Below, piece by piece: positions 27,027 to 35,195 of a stretch of 64,000 nucleotides of DNA. Source of the stretch: an uncultured Corynebacterium sp. (GTDB taxonomy: Bacteria; Actinomycetota; Actinomycetes; Mycobacteriales; Mycobacteriaceae). The stretch is from NCBI RefSeq assembly GCF_946221155.1, contig NZ_CAMIAN010000004.1, forward strand, positions 1-64,000. Reading direction: 5' to 3'. Position 1 is the first letter of the stretch. Each line of letters starts with the position of its first letter. The notes beneath the pieces were generated by a model. That model was not told the DNA's origin, did not search any database, and worked only from the letters and a program-made list of their open reading frames with translations. The position numbers were made by a program, and so were the translations under genes.

Positions 27027-27998
27027 GTGTCCACCACCCACTGGATCGACAATCAAAAGAACCTGATGCTGTTTAGCGGCAGGGCACATCCGGAATTGGG
27101 GGAGGCTGTTGCCCGCGAACTGGGCATCGAGGTCACTCCGACCACCGCCCGCGACTTCGCTAACGGCGAAATCTTCGTCCGCTTCGAAGAGTCGGTCCGC
27201 GGTTCCGATGCCTTCGTACTGCAGTCCCACCCGCAGCCGCTGAATAACTGGCTGATGGAGCAGTTGATCATGATCGATGCTCTAAAGCGTGGCTCCGCCA
27301 AGCGCATCACCGCGATCCTGCCGTTCTACCCTTATGCACGCCAGGACAAGAAGCACCGTGGCCGCGAGCCGATCTCCGCCCGCCTGGTTGCCGACTTGCT
27401 GAAGACCGCCGGTGCTGACCGCATCGTCTCCGTTGATCTGCACACCGACCAGATCCAGGGCTTCTTCGACGGCCCGGTGGACCACATGCACGCCATGCCG
27501 ATCCTGACCGACTACGTGAAGGCCAACTACAACCTGGACAACATCTGCGTGGTCTCCCCTGACGCCGGTCGCGTGAAGGTGGCCGAGAAGTGGGCAAACG
27601 TGTTGGGCGATGCCCCGCTGGCGTTCATCCACAAGACCCGCGACGTTGACGTAGCCAACAAGGTCACCGCCAACCGCGTGGTCGGCGACGTGAAGGGTCG
27701 CACCTGCGTGCTGCTGGACGACATGATCGATACCGGTGGAACCATCGCCGGCGCTGTCGGCGTACTGCGCGAGGCTGGTGCGGGCGACGTGATCATCGCC
27801 ACCACCCACGGCGTGTTCAGCGGTCCGGCGCGCGAGCGTCTGAGTAGCTGCGGTGCCCGCGAGATCATCACCACCGATACTCTGCCGCAGTCCACCGAGG
27901 GCTGGGATAACCTGACGGTTCTGCCGATCGCCCCGCTGGTGGCCAAGACCATTCACGAGATCTTCGAGAATGGCTCTGTGACCACACTGTTTGAGTAG
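27027..27998 (+). CDS. prs: Ribose-phosphate pyrophosphokinase
   Basis: 323-residue PRPP synthetase, making 5-phosphoribosyl diphosphate for nucleotides, His, Trp, NAD and arabinan precursors. Motifs include RFEESVRGSDAFV, YARQDKKHRGREPISA (catalytic flexible loop), DLHTDQIQGFFDGPVDH and the PRPP-binding VLLDDMIDTGGTIAGA. GTG start with GGAAGG upstream. A possible -10, TAAAAT, lies at about 26963-26968. A structured leader and rplY follow on the same strand. Confidence 0.97.
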   Translation: MSTTHWIDNQKNLMLFSGRAHPELGEAVARELGIEVTPTTARDFANGEIFVRFEESVRGSDAFVLQSHPQPLNNWLMEQLIMIDALKRGSAKRITAILPFYPYARQDKKHRGREPISARLVADLLKTAGADRIVSVDLHTDQIQGFFDGPVDHMHAMPILTDYVKANYNLDNICVVSPDAGRVKVAEKWANVLGDAPLAFIHKTRDVDVANKVTANRVVGDVKGRTCVLLDDMIDTGGTIAGAVGVLREAGAGDVIIATTHGVFSGPARERLSSCGAREIITTDTLPQSTEGWDNLTVLPIAPLVAKTIHEIFENGSVTTLFE

Positions 27999-28013
27999 TT
28001 TTAATCCCCGGTT

Positions 28014-28145
28014 GGGGGTGTGCTAACATACTTTCGAATCTCGGCGAGGGCTGAATTCTCACCCAGAATTTGGCCGTTATCGGCGCGAAAAGCACACTCC
28101 CTCTACTTTTTGTGTGACGTAACCTTGAAAAGCGAGTCCGCTCGC
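28014..28145 (+). ncRNA. Predicted structured RNA leader upstream of rplY
   Basis: This gap between prs and rplY can fold well. An outer 11-bp stem (GGGGGTGTGCT at 28014-28024 with AGCACACTCCC at 28091-28101, one G.U pair) closes a region. Inside are a 10-bp hairpin (28050-28059 with 28065-28074, loop CACCC) and smaller stems. A second hairpin, GCGAG-tccg-CTCGC, lies at 28132-28145. A terminator hairpin follows at 28186. I see no reading frame. It may be a cis-acting leader that controls rplY, or an independent small RNA. Confidence 0.5.
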
Positions 28146-28185
28146 GTGTGGGTGCGTGACCAATGAAACTGTGGGATGCATACAC

Positions 28186-28209
28186 GCCGCGAGATATCGC
28201 GGCATTTTT
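28186..28209 (+). terminator. Intrinsic terminator inside the rplY leader
   Basis: GCCGCGA at 28186-28192 pairs with TCGCGGC at 28197-28203 around a GATA loop, followed by a T run to 28210. It lies 69 bases upstream of the rplY start. It either ends a prs or small-RNA transcript or acts as an attenuator. CTCGCG at 28141-28146 could pair with CGCGAG at 28188-28193 and break the hairpin, giving an anti-terminator. Confidence 0.75.
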
Positions 28210-28278
28210 TATGTCCGCGGTTGAAACGCAAGAGCGATTCAGAACAGATCTGAAGCACAAAAATTGAAGGAGAAAATC

Positions 28279-28923
28279 ATGGCTAACATTACCCGCCTAA
28301 AGGGCGAGCTGCGCACCGAGTTCGGCAAGGGCGCTTCCCGCCGCCTGCGTCGTGACTTCCGCGTCCCGGCTGTTGTCTACGGCAACGACCTGGACCCGAT
28401 GCACGTTCACGTGGACATCCTGGAGTTCCAGGCGATCCTGCGTAACGAGGGCGTGAACGCCGTTCTGGAGCTGGAGATCGAGGGTCAGGATCACCTGGTC
28501 ATGATCAAGGCTGTGGACCAGAACGTGCTGACCCTGGACGTGGATCACGCTGACCTGCTGAACGTTAAGCGCGGCGAGAAGGTTGAGGTTGACGTTCCGG
28601 TTGTCTTCACCGGTCAGCCTGCTCCGGGCGCCCTGGTCACCCAGGAAGCAGACGTCATCACCCTCCTGGCTGACGTTCTGAACATTCCGGAAGAGATCAC
28701 CGTCGATGTCGAGGGTAAGGAAATCGGCGACCAGATTCTGGCCAGCGACCTGCAGATGCCGGGCAACGCTTCCCTGGTTTCCGAGGAAGACACCCTGATC
28801 ATCAACATCGTGGAGCCGGAGGAAGAGGAACTGCCGGAACCGGACGAGGAGGGCGAAGGCGCCGAGGGCGAGGCTGCCGAGGCAGCCGAGGAGGAGTCCG
28901 CAGAGGGCGAGTCCGAGGAGTAA
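28279..28923 (+). CDS. rplY: 50S ribosomal protein L25 (Ctc/TL5 long form)
   Basis: 214 residues. The N-terminal L25 domain (about 1-95) binds 5S rRNA; the C-terminal CTC/TL5 beta domain (about 96-180) is followed by an acidic Glu-rich tail of about 35 residues (EEEELPEPDEEGEGAEGE). The ATG at 28279 has AAGGAGA six bases upstream, better than the ATG at 28264 in the same frame. The 280-bp leader contains a predicted fold and terminator. A strong terminator follows the gene. Confidence 0.95.
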   Translation: MANITRLKGELRTEFGKGASRRLRRDFRVPAVVYGNDLDPMHVHVDILEFQAILRNEGVNAVLELEIEGQDHLVMIKAVDQNVLTLDVDHADLLNVKRGEKVEVDVPVVFTGQPAPGALVTQEADVITLLADVLNIPEEITVDVEGKEIGDQILASDLQMPGNASLVSEEDTLIINIVEPEEEELPEPDEEGEGAEGEAAEAAEEESAEGESEE

Positions 28924-28944
28924 AGCACTCCCCCTTCACTCACT

Positions 28945-28986
28945 GGGCCACACCGCGTGCATGTTTCGCACCGGGTGGCCCTTTTT
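28945..28986 (+). terminator. Intrinsic terminator after rplY
   Basis: GGGCCAC at 28945-28951 pairs with GTGGCCC at 28975-28981, with an inner GTGC/GCAC stem, followed by five T residues. It begins 22 bases after the rplY stop. Confidence 0.88.
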
Positions 28987-29082
28987 GTTGTCTTTTCTTA
29001 TTGACGCCACCCACGGCCGTGGGGGCTGTCCGGGGTGGACAGTACAATGACCGTCAGTGAGCTAGAGAGAGGGCTGGAGACG

Positions 29083-29664
29083 GTGGCGTCACCAAACAAG
29101 AAACAACACACCAACAGCGATACGTGGCTGATCGTCGGACTGGGCAACCCCGGCGATAAATACGCCAACACCAGGCACAACGTCGGGCGAATGGTGATCG
29201 GCGAGCTGCTGGATCGGCAAGTACCAGCAGCCAGCCTGAATACCCACAAGAAGACGAACACGGACATTGCCGAGGTGACGATCGCGGGACGCAAGGTGGT
29301 TTTGGCGCAGCCGCGGACCTACATGAATGTGTCGGGTGGGCCAGTGCAGCAGCTGGCGGCGTTTTTCAAGATCCCGGCGGAGAACATCATCGTCGCCTAT
29401 GACGACCTCGAGGGCGATCCGGGGGCGGTGAAGCTGCGGCAGTCTGGCGGTGACAAGGGGCATAACGGGCTGAAGTCGATCACGAAGTCCTTAGGCACGA
29501 AGGACTACTGGCGACTGTCATGCGGCATTGGGCGCCCGCCCGGGCGCATGGATCCGGCGGCCTATGTGTTGAAGCCCTTCCCGAAGGCGGAGGCGGCGGA
29601 TGTCGCTATTATGTGCGCTGATGCAGCCGACGAGGTTGAGCGCACCCTCGGTGTGGGAAACTAG
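29083..29664 (+). CDS. pth: Peptidyl-tRNA hydrolase, first copy
   Basis: About 193 residues. It releases tRNA from prematurely dissociated peptidyl-tRNA. Active-site residues are all present: Asn in GLGNPG, His in TRHNVG, Asn in TYMNVSG, Asp in YDDLEGDPG and Asn in GHNGL. I chose the GTG at 29083, nine bases after GAGAGGG; an ATG at 29047 is possible in the same frame. The TAG stop overlaps the GTG of a second pth by one base, so the two are translationally coupled. Confidence 0.92.
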   Translation: MASPNKKQHTNSDTWLIVGLGNPGDKYANTRHNVGRMVIGELLDRQVPAASLNTHKKTNTDIAEVTIAGRKVVLAQPRTYMNVSGGPVQQLAAFFKIPAENIIVAYDDLEGDPGAVKLRQSGGDKGHNGLKSITKSLGTKDYWRLSCGIGRPPGRMDPAAYVLKPFPKAEAADVAIMCADAADEVERTLGVGN

Positions 29665-30389
29665 TGGCTGTGTCTTTCCTCCAATCTTTGTTTTCCGTTT
29701 TCCGCAAGAGCTCCGCACCTCAGGAGCATGTAGCCAAAAATGCAGGTGGCAAGCCCGCGAAACACACCAAGCTCACCGTCGTGGAATTGCAAGAGTTCGC
29801 CCCTGAGTGGATTGTGATCGGCCTGGGTAATCCCGGTGCCAAGTACGCGGAGACTCGGCACAATATCGGCTATTGGCCGATTGATCGCCTGGTTGAGCGA
29901 TTTGGGGCCCAGTGGCTACCGGTGGAGGGCCAGAAGGCTCAGGCAGCGCTGATCACGGTGGAGGAAACTCCCGTGGTTCTGCTCCGCTCTACGACGTATA
30001 TGAACAATTCCGGAGAGGCGGTCGGACCGTTAGCTTCTGCGTTAAGCCTGCCGGCGGAGCGAGTCATTGTCTGCCACGACGAGCTGGACATCGCCACGGG
30101 CCAGGTGCGCATCAAGGATAAAGGCGGCGAGGGCGGCCACAATGGTCTACGTTCAATGACTGCAGAGCTGGGCACCCAGCACTACGTGCGCGTTCGCATG
30201 GGCATCGGCCGTCCGCCTAAGGGAACGCCTGTGATTGATTTCGTCTTGAGCCCATTCGAGGATGCGGACATTGACCCGGAGAGCGGGTGGATGGAAAACA
30301 CGCTTCGGGATTCGGTGGACTCAGTAACGCTCATCGTGAACAATGGCACAGACATTGCGAGAAACGATATTCACACACGCAAGCACTAA
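29664..30389 (+). CDS. pth2: Peptidyl-tRNA hydrolase, second copy with N-terminal extension
   Basis: 241 residues: about 45 extra residues, partly basic, precede the Pth fold, which begins at EWIVIGLGNPG. All catalytic residues are kept: His in TRHNIG, Asn in TYMNNSG, Asp in CHDELD and Asn in GHNGL. It therefore looks like an active paralogue of the gene upstream and not a remnant. GTG start inside the stop of the first copy. The N-terminal extension may alter stability or location; an internal start closer to the fold cannot be excluded. The symbol only marks it as the second Pth1-type copy; it is not an archaeal Pth2. Confidence 0.88.
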   Translation: MAVSFLQSLFSVFRKSSAPQEHVAKNAGGKPAKHTKLTVVELQEFAPEWIVIGLGNPGAKYAETRHNIGYWPIDRLVERFGAQWLPVEGQKAQAALITVEETPVVLLRSTTYMNNSGEAVGPLASALSLPAERVIVCHDELDIATGQVRIKDKGGEGGHNGLRSMTAELGTQHYVRVRMGIGRPPKGTPVIDFVLSPFEDADIDPESGWMENTLRDSVDSVTLIVNNGTDIARNDIHTRKH

Positions 30390-30503
30390 TAAATACTGCG
30401 CTGCAGGTAGCGCGCAGTAACAAGAAGACTCACGGGTTTTCGAGCTACCTAGCGTTAGTATTGATGAATCAATGCACTCGATCTTGCCTTTGGGAGATGC
30501 AAA

Positions 30504-33437
30504 GTGAAGCAGGTTTTTGGCCTACTGCGCGCTGTCCGTAACGCACGAACAGGTTCAGCGAAGTCGTCTCCTGAACAGCAGAAACAGCAGGAATCTGGTG
30601 TGCCTTCCGGGCCTTCTGTACCTCCTAAGCCGTCTGCAGTGCCCAAGGATTCCGCGGAGAAGGATCCGGCTCTTGAAAAGACGGAACCAAATAAGGCAAC
30701 TCCGGCGAAGCCTGCGCAGCGGGCATCTGCGCCGGAGGCCACTGAAGAAAAGAAGCCGGCCCCTGCGAAGCAGGAACCAAAGAAGGCGCCTTCCAAAGCG
30801 ACCGCTCAACCACCGATCAAGCTCTCCGCAGCGGGCGCTCCCAAGGCTCCCTCTGCTCCGCAACCACCGAAAGCTCCAGCCCCGCCGAAGCAAAAACCGG
30901 CCAGGACACCCGCGGTCTCGCAGGCACCCAAGGAGCCAACTAAGGCTGATAAGACCGTTAAGGCCGCCAAGAAGCAGACAAGCCCTGCCCCCAAGCAGCC
31001 CGCTACTCCCCGACCAGCTGCGGCTGCACCAGCTATCAAACTCGGTAGCGTAGGTGCACCACCCGCTCCGGGGATTGCCCCTAGCACGGCGCGAAAGACC
31101 CCGGCTCCCAAGGAGGCGGCCGCCGCGAAGCCTGCTCCCAAACAAGACCCCAAGCAAACGGCGAAGTCGCCCACAGCGAAGCCTGCACCCAAGCAGGTCG
31201 CCAAGCCGGCACCCAAGGAAGCGCCTGCACCCAAAAAAGCGACGTCCCCCGCGAAGCCGAAGGCGGAGCAAAAGCCAGTGCCGGCGCCAACTGCGAAGCA
31301 AGCGCCCAAGCAAACTGCAAAGCCCACGCCCTCACCGGTGCCCAAAAAGGCGCCAGCTCCAAAGCAAGCGCCCAAGCAAGCGGCGAAAGTGGAGCCGAAG
31401 CCGATGCCGCCAGCGGTGGAGAAGTCGGCGTCACAACCAAAAAAGCAGCCCGAACCGAAGCAGGTGGCAACGGCACAACCCGTACCACAGCAGAGCAGTG
31501 TGCCAGAAGCGCTGGCAATCCCCCCGGAGAATAAAACGGTCAAGAAGGATCGTCGTGCGCGCCTGCGCCAGGTCAAGGGGCTCGACGGCCTGCGTGGCCT
31601 CGCTGTGCTCGCGGTGGTGATTTATCACTTCTTCGGCGATATTCTGCCCGGCGGCTACCTGGGCGTGGACCTGTTCTTCGTTCTGTCGGGCTTCCTGATC
31701 ACTTCGCTGCTGGTGCGCGAGTACCGAGTAAGCAACACGATCAGCCTGAAGGACTTCTGGATCAGGCGTTTTCGCCGTATCCTCCCCGCCGCGCTGGTCA
31801 CACTGTTTATCGTCACCGCGATCGTCACTGCCATAGGCGGGGACATTGCCGTGGGCATCCGCGAGCAATTCCTGGGCACTCTGTTCTTCGTCAACAACTG
31901 GACGCAGATCGCCACCTCCCAGTCATACTTTGCGGAAAACGAGATCCAAGTTTTCGCCCATTACTGGTCGCTGGCGGTCGAAGAACAGTTCTACATCATC
32001 TGGCCGCTGGTTACGCTCGGGATTTTCGTGTTCACTCAGCGCAGACTCCGCCGCAGTCCGCGCCGTGTCCCGATGCTGGTCACAGCGTTACTGGCCGCAC
32101 TTTCCGCTGCGGCTATGGCGCTGCTGTTTACCCCCGGCGAGGATCCGACACGTGTCTACTACGGCACGGATACGCACGCTTTTGGCCTGCTCACCGGCGC
32201 TTTCCTTTCGCTAGCAGTTACCTCCACGCGCAACGACCCGCGAGTGGATTCCTGGCCATCGGCAGGCAAGTTTGAGGCTCGCGTTGCAGGAGCGATCGGC
32301 GCCCTGGCGCTCGTCGGCTACGTGATCCAGCTGCTGTTTATGGGCGACGATCTGGCATTGACCTACCAGGGCGGACTGCTGCTAACCAGCGTTCTGGGCG
32401 TGCTAATGATCTGGGGCGTAATTCGCGAAACCGGCCCACTGACGTGGATCTTCCGCACCAATGTCATGCGCTGGCTTGGCCAACGCTCGTTCTCGTTGTA
32501 CCTGTGGCACTGGCCGGTAATCATGATTCTGCGTACTCTTTTTGACGCCGACGGTCACATGGATCACAAGTGGATTTTGGGGCTGGCGGCGGTGCCGATC
32601 GCCCTGGTGGCTTCCGAGATTTCCTACCAGCACGTGGAAAACCCATTCCGCCGCCGCGGCTACAAGCAAACGTGGAAGGACTACTGGGGCTCCCGCCCGA
32701 CCTATCACGAGATCAATGAGGGCTTTAAGAAGGTCGCGTGGCCTCTCGTCCCCCTTCTCGTGGTGGCCTGCGTGGGCGGTGTGATCTACGGCGTGGTGAA
32801 CTCCAACGACAAGTCAGCACTGGAACAGGAACTCGACCAGCTGCAGCGCATGAACCAGCAGGCCAACAAGGGCAATGCTCCCGCCCCCGCCACTCCGCCG
32901 CCGGCGAGGGAAAAGAAGGCACCTGCTGTGCAAGGCAAGGACATCACCGCAGTGGGCGACTCCGTGATGCTGGCCGCCAGCGAAGCGCTGAATACCAACT
33001 TCCCGGGCATCTACATCGATGCGGACGTCTCCCGCCACTACACCGCTGGCATGGGAGTGCTGCAACAACTAAACGATTCCGGCCAGCTGCGTAAGAATGT
33101 GTTCCTCGGCTTCGGCACCAACGGTCCGGCCTTCCCGGACCAGTTGGAGGAGATGATTAACCTCATCGGCCCCGACCGCCAGATCTTCATGGCCTTGCCC
33201 TACGGCGATCGTGAGTGGATGGCGCAGTCCCGCCAGGATGTGCTGGACGCAGCCAAGGCGCACGACAACGTCTACATCGCGGACTGGTGTGGCCATGCCC
33301 AGGCACACCAAGACATGCTGTTTGAAGATGGCGTACACCCGATGCCCGAGGGCGCGCAGGAATACGCGAAAGCCTTCGACGAGGCGCTGGCCCAGGCCGC
33401 AGACCACAAGAAGAAGACCACGACTACCTGCGCCTAA
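30504..33437 (+). CDS. Acyltransferase-3 with long Pro/Lys/Ala-rich N terminus and C-terminal SGNH domain
   Basis: 977 residues, GTG start with GGGAG seven bases upstream. Residues 1 to about 350 are low complexity, made of Ala-Pro-Lys-Gln-like units (APKQAPKQA, KPAPKE), strongly basic and probably disordered in the cytoplasm. Then comes the acyltransferase-3 domain (LDGLRGLAVLAVVIYHFF, FWIRRFRRILPA, SLAVEEQFYIIWP) with about ten membrane segments. After an Ala/Pro linker an SGNH-like domain shows AVGDSVMLAA, FGTNGPAF and EDGVHPMPEGA. It likely acylates an envelope glycan or glycolipid; the acceptor is unknown. Paralogue of the gene at 5586. The tail is unusual for the family. Confidence 0.85.
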   Translation: MKQVFGLLRAVRNARTGSAKSSPEQQKQQESGVPSGPSVPPKPSAVPKDSAEKDPALEKTEPNKATPAKPAQRASAPEATEEKKPAPAKQEPKKAPSKATAQPPIKLSAAGAPKAPSAPQPPKAPAPPKQKPARTPAVSQAPKEPTKADKTVKAAKKQTSPAPKQPATPRPAAAAPAIKLGSVGAPPAPGIAPSTARKTPAPKEAAAAKPAPKQDPKQTAKSPTAKPAPKQVAKPAPKEAPAPKKATSPAKPKAEQKPVPAPTAKQAPKQTAKPTPSPVPKKAPAPKQAPKQAAKVEPKPMPPAVEKSASQPKKQPEPKQVATAQPVPQQSSVPEALAIPPENKTVKKDRRARLRQVKGLDGLRGLAVLAVVIYHFFGDILPGGYLGVDLFFVLSGFLITSLLVREYRVSNTISLKDFWIRRFRRILPAALVTLFIVTAIVTAIGGDIAVGIREQFLGTLFFVNNWTQIATSQSYFAENEIQVFAHYWSLAVEEQFYIIWPLVTLGIFVFTQRRLRRSPRRVPMLVTALLAALSAAAMALLFTPGEDPTRVYYGTDTHAFGLLTGAFLSLAVTSTRNDPRVDSWPSAGKFEARVAGAIGALALVGYVIQLLFMGDDLALTYQGGLLLTSVLGVLMIWGVIRETGPLTWIFRTNVMRWLGQRSFSLYLWHWPVIMILRTLFDADGHMDHKWILGLAAVPIALVASEISYQHVENPFRRRGYKQTWKDYWGSRPTYHEINEGFKKVAWPLVPLLVVACVGGVIYGVVNSNDKSALEQELDQLQRMNQQANKGNAPAPATPPPAREKKAPAVQGKDITAVGDSVMLAASEALNTNFPGIYIDADVSRHYTAGMGVLQQLNDSGQLRKNVFLGFGTNGPAFPDQLEEMINLIGPDRQIFMALPYGDREWMAQSRQDVLDAAKAHDNVYIADWCGHAQAHQDMLFEDGVHPMPEGAQEYAKAFDEALAQAADHKKKTTTTCA

Positions 33438-33464
33438 TGCCCACCCGCTAAACTTGTGGGCATT

Positions 33465-35111
33465 ATGAGTACAACCGCATCCGAAGCCTCGCGCCGCCGC
33501 ACATTCGCCGTCATCGCCCACCCGGATGCCGGTAAATCCACCCTCACCGAGGCGCTCGCGCTGCACGCCCACATGATCAAGGAGGCCGGTGCCGTGCACG
33601 GCAAGGCCGGCCGCAAATCCACCGTCTCCGACTGGATGGACATGGAGAAAGACCGCGGTATTTCCATCGCTTCCTCCGCCCTGCAGTTTGAGTACGCCCC
33701 GGAGGGCCACGACGGCGATCCCTTCATGATCAACCTGGTTGATACCCCGGGCCACGCGGATTTCTCGGAGGATACCTACCGAGTTCTTTCCGCCGTGGAT
33801 GCCGCGGTGATGTTGATCGACGGTGCCAAAGGCTTGGAGCCACAGACACTAAAGCTGTTCCGCGTGTGCAAGGCACGCGGCCTGCCCATCGTTACCGTCG
33901 TGAACAAGTGGGACCGCCCCGGCCGCACTCCGCTGGAGCTAGTGGATGAGATCGTCAACGAGATCCAGCTGCAGCCCACTCCCCTGTTCTGGCCGGTCGG
34001 CGAGGCGGGCGATTTCCGCGGATTGGCGCGCATCAACGACGACGGTGAAGCCGAGGAGTACATTCACTTCCTCCGCACCGCCGGCGGTTCGACCATCGCC
34101 CCGGAGGAACACTACACCCCGGAACAGGCCGCTGAGCGGGAAGAAGACGTATGGGACACTGCCGCTGAAGAGGTGGAGTTGCTGGCCGCCGACGGCGCGC
34201 TACACGACCAGGAGCTGTTCTTGGAGTGCACTACTTCCCCGCTGATTTTCGCCTCCGCGATGCTGAACTTCGGCGTGCACCAGATTCTGGATACCCTCTG
34301 CGCTTTGGCTCCCGCTCCGGCGGGCCGCGATTCCGACCCGAAGGTGATCGAGGCTGCCGCAGGCGGAAACTCCGTCGCGGTAGACGAACACCGCGACCCC
34401 ACCGACGATTTTTCGGGCGTGGTGTTCAAGGTGCAGGCGGGTATGGATCGCAATCACCGCGACTCCCTGGCATTCATGCGCGTGGTCTCCGGCGTATTCG
34501 AGCGCGGTATGCAGGTCACGCACGCGCAGTCAGGCCGTTCATTCTCTACGAAGTACGCCCTGACCGTCTTCGGCCGCACTCGTGCCACTGTGGAGGCCGC
34601 CTACCCCGGCGACATCGTGGGTCTAGTCAACGCTGGCTCGCTCGCCCCGGGCGATACGATCTACTCCGGCAAGAAGGTGCAGTTCCCACCCATGCCGCAG
34701 TTCGCTCCGGAGCACTTCCGCACGCTGCGCGCCAAATCGCTGGGCAAGTACAAGCAGTTCCGCAAGGCCCTCGAGCAACTGGATTCCGAAGGCGTTGTGC
34801 AGATTCTGCGTAACGACGCGCGCGGCGACGCTAACCCGGTCATGGCCGCCGTCGGCCCCATGCAGTTCGAGGTTATGCAAGCCCGGATGGACGTTGAGTA
34901 CAACGTCGAGACCGTGGCCGACCCCGTCCCTTACTCTGTCGCTCGTCGTACTGACGCCGAGTCCGCACCGGTGCTGGCCAAGCAGCGAGGCGTGGAGATT
35001 TTCACCCGCACAGACGGGGAGCTCATTGCCCTATTCGGCGACAAGTGGAAGCTAGCCTTCGTGGAGAAGGAGCACCCGGAGCTGACGATGGAGACGTTGG
35101 TCGCCGACTAG
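33465..35111 (+). CDS. prfC: Peptide chain release factor 3
   Basis: 548-residue translational GTPase that recycles RF1 and RF2. G motifs: AHPDAGKSTLTEA (G1), DTPGHADFSEDTY (G3) and NKWDRPGR (G4). The C-terminal part, FQVMQARMDVEYN-like (FEVMQARMDVEYNVE), marks RF3 against EF-G. ATG at 33465 chosen over the 33456 codon because ASRRRTFAVIAHPDAGK follows at the usual distance. RF3 is not universal in actinobacteria but is common in corynebacteria. Confidence 0.94.
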   Translation: MSTTASEASRRRTFAVIAHPDAGKSTLTEALALHAHMIKEAGAVHGKAGRKSTVSDWMDMEKDRGISIASSALQFEYAPEGHDGDPFMINLVDTPGHADFSEDTYRVLSAVDAAVMLIDGAKGLEPQTLKLFRVCKARGLPIVTVVNKWDRPGRTPLELVDEIVNEIQLQPTPLFWPVGEAGDFRGLARINDDGEAEEYIHFLRTAGGSTIAPEEHYTPEQAAEREEDVWDTAAEEVELLAADGALHDQELFLECTTSPLIFASAMLNFGVHQILDTLCALAPAPAGRDSDPKVIEAAAGGNSVAVDEHRDPTDDFSGVVFKVQAGMDRNHRDSLAFMRVVSGVFERGMQVTHAQSGRSFSTKYALTVFGRTRATVEAAYPGDIVGLVNAGSLAPGDTIYSGKKVQFPPMPQFAPEHFRTLRAKSLGKYKQFRKALEQLDSEGVVQILRNDARGDANPVMAAVGPMQFEVMQARMDVEYNVETVADPVPYSVARRTDAESAPVLAKQRGVEIFTRTDGELIALFGDKWKLAFVEKEHPELTMETLVAD

Positions 35112-35144
35112 GCGGAGAAGCGATTCGTCGCGACCCCATCGAAT

Positions 35145-35188
35145 ATATTTGCACAATCCTTGCAACGTTTCGCATATTGTGCAAATAT
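35145..35188. promoter_or_regulatory. Inverted repeat upstream of the MMPL gene, likely TetR operator
   Basis: Arms ATATTTGCACAAT (35145-35157) and ATTGTGCAAATAT (35176-35188) are a perfect 13-bp inverted repeat with an 18-bp spacer, ending 8 bp before the MMPL start codon. The AT-rich block contrasts with the GC-rich surroundings. With a TetR gene directly downstream of the exporter, it is a good candidate for that regulator's operator; an mRNA hairpin masking the start is the alternative. Confidence 0.6.
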
Positions 35189-35195
35189 TTTGCGC

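Noticed and set aside
30600..31500. Repetitive DNA in the acyltransferase gene as a possible CRISPR or satellite
   Set aside because: The units are irregular, in frame and encode a Pro/Lys/Ala tail; there are no uniform repeats with unique spacers.
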